NCBI GenBank assembly: GCA_003290165.1
Contig: QNQO01010766.1
Coordinates: 1-64,000, forward strand
Direction of reading: 5' to 3'
DNA length: 64,000 nt
DNA from: Berberis thunbergii
Lineage: Eukaryota; Streptophyta; Magnoliopsida; Ranunculales; Berberidaceae
Shown: positions 57,642 through 64,000 of the stretch, one piece after another
Numbering within the stretch: the stretch's first letter is position 1
Layout of the letters: every line of letters starts with the position of its first letter
Program-made: the position numbers and the translations under genes
Notes under the pieces: model-generated
What the model saw: the letters and a program-made list of their open reading frames with translations, nothing else
Databases searched by the model: none
Told to the model about the DNA's origin: nothing

Positions 57642-59090
57642 TCTCCTGTTGATTCAATGTGAAATTATAAAGAAGAACACGTTTTCCTTCTTTGAACAGT
57701 GATATGCGATTCATTATGGCTATAGATGATTATAGTAATTATGAATATCGATGTGCCAGTGGTTATGATCATGTGATTCATCATGGGTATGCACTGTTAC
57801 AGTGATATGCACTATTCTGCACAGTGGTTATGCACTGTTATGAATAGTGATATGGATGTTCTGATCATGCGATTCATTATGGTTATGCACTGTTACAGTG
57901 ATTATAATCAACTATGCCTATGTTTTCATTATTTCCTTATTTACCGACAATGGACTGAAATAATGATGTTTGTATAATTTTTTAGTGTAAACAATTGCTT
58001 GTTTACAATTGACTGAAATAATGATAACCTTATTTACAGACCCATTATTTACAGTGATATCATTATTTTAGTGATTATGTTGAAATTATATTCATATTCA
58101 CTATTGAATCTATATAGATATGTATTCATGCGATTGTATTCAATGTTTCATTGCAATTGTATTTACTGTTTCATTGTGTAATTGTAATTGTATTCACTGT
58201 TTCATTGTAATTGTATACAGTGATTATATTGTAATTGTATTTATTATTGAAATAAATTACAATTTATTACAATTTGGTGTACAGTGAAATAGATGTTAAA
58301 AAAAAACGATTCACTGTTCACCGTTGACCATGACTATTCTCTATTGACCGCGACTATTCACTGTTGGGTCTGGCGAATGTTGGGCCTGGTGACTGTTCAC
58401 TATATGGTGATTGTTCACTGTTGGGCATGTATGGTGTTTGTTAACTATTGGGCCTGTATGGTGACTGCTCACTGTTGACCAAGGTGATTGTTCACTGTTG
58501 GTTGGGCTTGTTGCTGTTAGGTCTGTTAGAAAATTTTGCTTTACCTATTTTATTGGGACCTATTTAATTTTTTGCTACATTTTATTTAGACCCATGTTTT
58601 AATTGTACTAAGGTGGTAATTTAGTTAATACTCCAAATTTATACATAAATTATAATTTTGGTTTCATGTATCACTATTGTGTTCCTTATTTAAAATCTAC
58701 ACAATTTAATTAATAGGTTGCCAAAGCAACCACTGTTAGGAAAGTTGGTTGATTTTAAATAAGTAAGCATGCTACATCCATGTGAAACAATCAGCCCAAA
58801 GGAAGATTGTTTTGACCAGATAATCTCTAGTCTTAAATATGTGATAAAGTTTACTTTACCATGCTTTTATTATGTCAGTCCAAAGAAAGGCATAATATTA
58901 GGCCGGTTTCGTTGTGTACGAAGAGTACCACTTACAGATTGATATTTCTATCCAAAGACTAAATAACAATGTTGTGCTAGGTATCTTGATATGGGTTTTT
59001 TATTTACCTATTGTATGAATTTAAAAGTTTATGCAATTGAATAATGATGTGAATATGTTATTTATGTAATTTATTCTCTGTACAGCTACT
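57642..59090 (+). other. Copia leader, low complexity
   Basis: Between primer site and gag, phrases such as CACTGTTCACTGTTGG and TTGTAATTGTATTCACTGT recur many times. No open frame of note. The length is long for a Copia leader. Confidence 0.6.
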
Positions 59091-62000
59091 ATGTCTGTTA
59101 CTAGTATATCTGCTGGTGTAAATAATATTATCATGCTTAATGGGACAAACTTCAAAGACTGGAAAGAGAACGTGTTAATCGTTCTTGGATGTATGGATCT
59201 GGACCTTGCCTTAAGGATTGAGCAACTCGCTCCTCTTACAGATGCAAGTACTCCTGATGCCAGAAAATACTTTGAGAAGTGGGAACGCTCCAATAGCATG
59301 AGTCTCATGCTCATCAAGCGAGGTATTCTAGAAGCCTTTAGCGGTGCAATATCCGCAGGGGTGACCAATGCCATTGAGTTCCTTACTGAACTTGAAAAGC
59401 GTTTTGCTAAAAACGATAAGGCTGAAACAAGCACGCTTTTAGCTAGTTTGATTTCATTGAAGTACAAAGGCAAAGGGAACATTGGAAAGTATATCATGAA
59501 AATGTCTCATCTTGATTCAAAACTTAAAGCATTGAATCTTGAGTTGTCTGAGGACTTACTCGTGCATCTAGTTTTGATATCACTTCCTCCACAGTACAGT
59601 CAGTTTAAGGTCAATTACAACTATCAGAAGGAGAAATGGACTCTTAATGAGCTCATTTCATACTGTGTGCAAGAGGAAGACATGTTGAAGCAAGACAGAA
59701 CGGAAAGTGCTCATTTTGCAAGCACCTCTAAAGATAAGGGCACAAAATGAAAGAAGGAGAACGAAGCTGCTAAGGGTCCAGCACAAAAGAAACAGAAAGG
59801 CAATGAGGGTTGCTTCTTTTGTAAGAAACTTGGACATGTAAAGAATGAATGTACCAAGTATCACGCTTGGCGTGCTAAAAGTGGTATGTTTCTTGCTTTG
59901 GTCTGTTCTGAGGTTAACTTAGCTTCAGTACCTAGAAACACTTGGTGGTTAGATTCCGGTGCTACTACTCACATAAGTGTTTCTATGCAGGGTTGTCTGA
60001 GCTACTGAAAACCAAATGATGCTGAAAGACGCATCTTCGTGGGTGATGGAAAATCGGTAGAAGTGGAAGCAATAGGAAACTTTAGGTTACTCTTAGGAAC
60101 TGGTTGTTATTTGGAACTGAAAGACACTTTTGTAGTACCGTCATTTAGACGGATTTTGGTTTCTATTTCCTTGTTGGACAAATTTGGATATTGTTGTTTA
60201 TTTGGAAATAATCAATTTAGTCTTTCATTAAATTCCAATATTATTGGTACTGGTTCATTAAACACATTTGATAACCTATATCTTCTTGACACTATTGCCT
60301 CATATAATGAAACCTTGCATGTGGAATCACGTGGTACTAAGCGTAAGCTAAATGAAGGAAATTCATCAAAACTGTGGCACAAACGTTTAGGACATATCTC
60401 GAAAACGAGAATGGAGAGACTTGTGTCAGATGGCATAATATATTCTCTTGATTTTTCAAACTTTGATGTCTGTATTGAGTGCATCAAGGGAAAACAGACC
60501 AAACAAAATAGATTGGGTGCAAACAGAATTTCAGATGTCTTAGAATTGATCCACACAGATATTTGTGGACCATTCCCTTCGACTTCTTGGAATGGCCAAC
60601 AATATTTTATATCTTTCATGAACGATTACTCACGCTATGGGTACCTATATCTCATTCATGAGAAATCCGAGTCACTGGACATGTTCAAAGCTTTCAAAGT
60701 TAAGGTTGAGAACCAACTCAACAAACGAATTAAAAGTGTCAGGTCTGACTGTGGTGGTGAGTATTACGACAGATATGATGGTTCCGGTGAACAATGTTCA
60801 GAACCATTTGCTAAATTCCTAGAGGAATGTGGAATCGTCCCACAGTACACCATGCTGGGATCACCTAGCATGAATGATGTAGCTGAAAGACGAAACCGAA
60901 CTCTTAAGGACATGGTAAGGAGTATGATCAGTCATTCTACCTTACCTGAATCACTCTGGGGAGAAGCACTAAAGATTGCAGCTTACATCCTTAATGGAGT
61001 ACCAATTAAAGCAGCTGCCAAAACACCTTATGAACTTTGGATAGGCAGAAGATTTGGTCTAAAGCATTTTCACATTTGGGGATGTCCAGCTGAAGCAATG
61101 CCTTATCGGCCGAATGAAAAGAAATTGAACTCCAAAACAGTGAGCAACTACTTCATTGCCTACTCTGAGCGATCAAGGGGCTACAAGTTCTATAATCCCA
61201 CTATTAAGTCCATTTTTGAAACGGGGACAACAACGTTTTTTGAGGATGTCGAGTTTGGGGGGAGAAATAAGGTAAGAGACATTGTCTTTGAGGAGGAACC
61301 GATTTCGACTCCTACTATTGTTGTTGACAATGTACATGTTCCAATACCTGACATTGATCAAGAAGCAGATCTGGAACCTCAACAGGACAATGTTGAACTA
61401 CTCCCTGCTCAAATTGTCATTGATCAACAAACTCAACAACCTCAAGATCAAATGCCATTAAGGAAATCCACGAGAGAAAAGAAAAGAGCTATTTCGGATG
61501 ATTATATGGTTTTTCTCCAAGAACATGAGGAAAATGATGGATTGGTGGAAAATGATCCAATCAACTTCAATCAAGCCATGCAGGATTCTAACTCTCAAAA
61601 GTGGATAGATGCTATGAATGAGGAGTACAAGTCTATGCAAGACAATCAAGTTTGGGATCTTGTCCCATTACCTGAAAATACAAAGGCTATTGATTGTAAA
61701 TGAATATTCAAAACCAAGAAGGACTCAAAAGGTAATGTGGAAAGATATAAAATTTGTCTTGTAGGTAAAGGCTTCACTCAAAAGGAAGACATCGACTATA
61801 AAGAGACTTTCTCTCCAGTGTCAAAGAAAGACTCATTTAGGACAATCATGGCTTTTGTTGCACATTTTGACTTTGAGTTGCATCAGATGGATGTTAAAAC
61901 AACATTTCTCAATGGCGACATTGATGAAACAATTTATATGGTGCAACCAGAAAACTTTGTGTCTAAAGACCCAAAGAATATGGTTTGCAGACTAAAGAAA

Positions 62001-63136
62001 TCCATCTATGGCTCTAGCAAGCTTCCCGTCAATGGTACTACAAATTTCATCAAGTAATTGTCTCGTTTGGTTTTGAGACAAATGTTGTTGATAACTGTGT
62101 GTATCATAAGTTCAGTGGGAGTAAGCATATCTTCTTGGTTTTGTATGTTGATGACATATTGTTTGTCACTAATAATATAGACATGTTCCACGAAATCAAG
62201 ATATTTCTATCAAAGAAATTTGAAATGAAAGATATTGGTGAAACTTCTTTTGTCTTAGGAATTCAGATATACCGGGATTGTTTTCGGGATATTCTTGGAT
62301 TATCACAAAAGGGCTATATAGAAAAAATGCTTAAAAGGTTTGGCATGCAAGATTGTAAACCAGAAGATACCCCTATATCTAAAGGAGACAAATTCAGTCT
62401 TAAACAGTGTCCTAGGAATAAACTTGAAGTTGTAGAGATGCAAAAGATCCCTTATGCATCCGCTGTTGGGAGTCTTATGTATGCTCAAGTATGTACACGT
62501 CCAGACATAACATTCATTATTGGAATGCTTGGCAGATATTTGGATAACCCTGGGATTAGTCACTGGAAAACAACTAAACGAGTTATGAGATATTTACAGA
62601 GAACTAAGGATTACATGCTCACATACAAGAAGTCAGATCAGTTGGAGATCATAGGGTATGCTGATTCTAATTTTGTTGTATGTCAAGATAGTAGAAAATC
62701 TACATCAGGCTACATTTATCTATTAGCTGGAGGAGCTATTTCTTGGAGAAGTGCTAAGCAGACACTCATAGATTCTTTCATCATGGAAGCAGAATATGTG
62801 GCGTGTTTTGAGGCCTCCAACCACGGATTATGGCTGCGTTATTTTGTCACTGGGCTGCGCATTTTGAATGATATAGAAAGACCACTAAAGTTATATTGTG
62901 ACAATAAGTCAACAGTTTTATATGCTGACAACAACAGGAGCTCGTCTAGGTCAAATCATATTGACATAAAGTTCTTGGTTGTGAAGGAGAGAGTAGAGAA
63001 TAAACAGATTTTCATAGAGCATATTGGGACAAACTCCATGATTGCGGATCCGCTTACTAAGGGATTACCACCTAAGGTCTTTCATGAGTGCACCGCTCAT
63101 ATGAGTGTTATGTCACATGAGGATATCATGGTTTAG
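59091..63136 (+). pseudogene. Copia gag-pol, three in-frame TGA stops and one frameshift
   Basis: A single frame can be followed from 59091 to about 62010, stopped by TGA at 59748, 60006 and 61701. It holds the gag domain (59091-59750, with LNGTNFKDWKENV), the zinc knuckle CFFCKKLGHVKNEC (59811-59852), the protease motif DSG at 59952, the pre-integrase zinc region ([12 protein letters not shown]), the integrase core ([31 protein letters not shown]) and the first part of reverse transcriptase (QMDVKTTFLNG). After a frame change near 62010 it continues at 62099-63136 with the catalytic YVDD at 62144-62155 and RNase H (GYADSNF, HIDIKFLVVKE). The element cannot make its proteins but could be moved by an active relative. 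Confidence 0.93.
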
Positions 63137-63211
63137 TGAGAGTTTTTTGTTGTTGTTCTATGATGGATTTTTGGGCACATTGGTGTAATTTAGTATTTTC
63201 TGAAGAAATAA

Positions 63212-63575
63212 CACTACAAGAAAACAGTAATTTAGCGACGGTGGATAAAGGTATTTAGCGACGGTTTTGACCGTCGCTAAATAATACAGCGACGGTTGGC
63301 CAACCGCTGCTAATAAAGGCGTCACTAGGTCATTCAGCGACGGTTTTAAGCAACCGCTGGCATAACCGTCGCTAAATACTATATAGCGACGATTTAATGT
63401 AGCGACGTTTATAACCGTCGCTAAATACTATATAGCGACGGTTTATAACCGTCGCCAAAATTCGATGAACAATCCAACTTTTGCCTTTTAGCGACGATCT
63501 GCAACCGCCGCTAAATTCCCTTTGATAATTCAAATTTTTTTACCATAAAAAAATCATATTTTTCAACCTGTAGTG
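63212..63575. mobile_element. Small CACTA element with TAGCGACGGT subterminal repeats
   Basis: Begins CACTACAAGAAAACAGTAAT and ends AACCTGTAGTG. TAGCGACGGT or its complement ACCGTCGCTA occurs about ten times, in both orientations, the subterminal repeat pattern of CACTA (En/Spm) elements. No transposase. The flanks TAA and TTT do not match, so the 3 bp target duplication is lost or the right end is misjudged. Confidence 0.8.
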
Positions 63576-64000
63576 TTTTCTTTTCATTGGGTGCAGATAA
63601 TCTATCCAACATATGCACCACAACTTTTAGACTCAAATTAAAAATCAAATATAAACGACACCAAACTAAACTCATATGATACCATCATCATACATTAAGA
63701 GGAACTTTAATTTCATTTCAAAATCAATATTATACATGGTCCAAAAGAAAAATACAAATTAAAATTGTTACAAATTGTCAATACTTACATCTAACAACCA
63801 AAACCGAAGTTGTACAATGGTTGTCTCAGGGTCGTTGTTTACAGGGCCTCACCGACCTTGAGCTCATCAGTAAGCCGCTGGCCAAGATTAAGCTATCTAC
63901 GTTTTGTCTCAAGATTTCTCATCAGAAAGGCCTGGAATGGAATGCCCTTGAAGTCTGACAATTTACAAATAATTGTATGTCAAGTGGCAGCCAAAAAACT
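63576..64000 (-). other. Unassigned; possible minus-strand 3' exon at the edge
   Basis: On the minus strand, GTCAG at about 63957 precedes a frame reading DFKGIPFQAFLMRNLETKRR and then a stop at about 63890. It could be the last exon of a gene entering from the right, or chance. The remainder is AT-rich. Confidence 0.25.

Larger units (their letters stand above)
56895..63205 (+). mobile_element. Ty1/copia LTR retrotransposon, 5' LTR and full internal region, inactive
   Basis: The 5' LTR runs 56895-57337 (TGTTGGACAAATCC to TACAACA) and is followed by the primer site TGGTATCAGAGC at 57340-57351. A 290 bp block covering the LTR end and primer site is repeated so that a second TGGTATCAGAGC lies at 57630-57641. 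A 1.4 kb leader of low-complexity CACTG/GTAATTG phrases precedes the single coding region (59091-63136). No 3' LTR is seen before the CACTA element at 63212, so the right end is lost or displaced. Domain order protease, integrase, reverse transcriptase, RNase H identifies Copia. Confidence 0.92.

Noticed and set aside
60212..60619. A 135-aa gene on the minus strand
   Set aside because: It is the shadow of the Copia integrase frame on the other strand.
63215..63480. CRISPR-like or satellite array of TAGCGACGGT
   Set aside because: Repeats alternate in orientation inside CACTAC...GTAGTG ends, as in CACTA subterminal regions.
1..64000. Inserted organelle or viral DNA
   Set aside because: I saw no plastid, mitochondrial or pararetrovirus genes; all reverse transcriptases present belong to LINE or Copia elements.

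Overview
The window reads as nuclear DNA of a flowering plant, most likely a eudicot. The evidence is GT-AG introns, a plant-type initiator tRNA-Met gene, plant gene families (SULTR3 sulfate transporter, WDR6-like WD40 protein, a plant-only membrane protein) and almost every class of plant transposable element. It is AT-rich and gene-poor. I see one protein gene with an intact reading frame (45541-46610, minus) and one tRNA gene (51152-51223). The rest is transposons in several layers, broken gene copies and unassigned AT-rich DNA.

Layout. 1-1110 is one copy of a long LTR-like repeat whose second copy lies inverted at 52857-53712. 1111-5810 is a decayed SULTR3 gene on the minus strand, cut off in its second-to-last domain by that repeat. 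6500-7200 holds a broken hAT transposase end and a LINE tail. 7200-21385 is a tandemly duplicated non-coding segment (two full units and a partial third) that has been opened by a hAT element carrying two smaller hAT elements (7727-10588), a 6.6 kb LINE with 15 bp target duplications (10998-17591) and a Mutator-like element (17765-20248). 21770-28030 contains remnants of what looks like a two-exon small secreted peptide family plus a 1.5 kb direct repeat. 28560-31280 holds a minus-strand LINE fragment, a solo Copia-type LTR and another LINE tail. 31310-32740 has a duplicated segment, a hairpin MITE and a third signal-peptide unit. 33130-35198 is a LINE first ORF.

35732-36366 and 49987-50575 are direct copies of one segment. 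Between them sits an 8.5 kb element with terminal inverted repeats of about 640 bp (36367-44874). It carries exons of a mannose-6-phosphate isomerase gene and of a second plant gene, so it looks like a Pack-MULE. Next come the intact gene, small MITEs, a SINE candidate and the tRNA gene. A truncated WDR6-like pseudogene (54880-56151) lies between LTR-like repeats. A nearly complete but inactive Copia retrotransposon (56895-63200) is primed in principle by the same initiator tRNA species encoded 6 kb upstream. A small CACTA element (63212-63575) follows it.

The parts do not form a pathway. The value of the window is its record of insertion order: empty sites, target duplications and duplicated host segments allow many events to be ordered. 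The candidates I would look at first are the long-TIR gene-carrying element, the possible secreted-peptide family and the lone intact membrane-protein gene.
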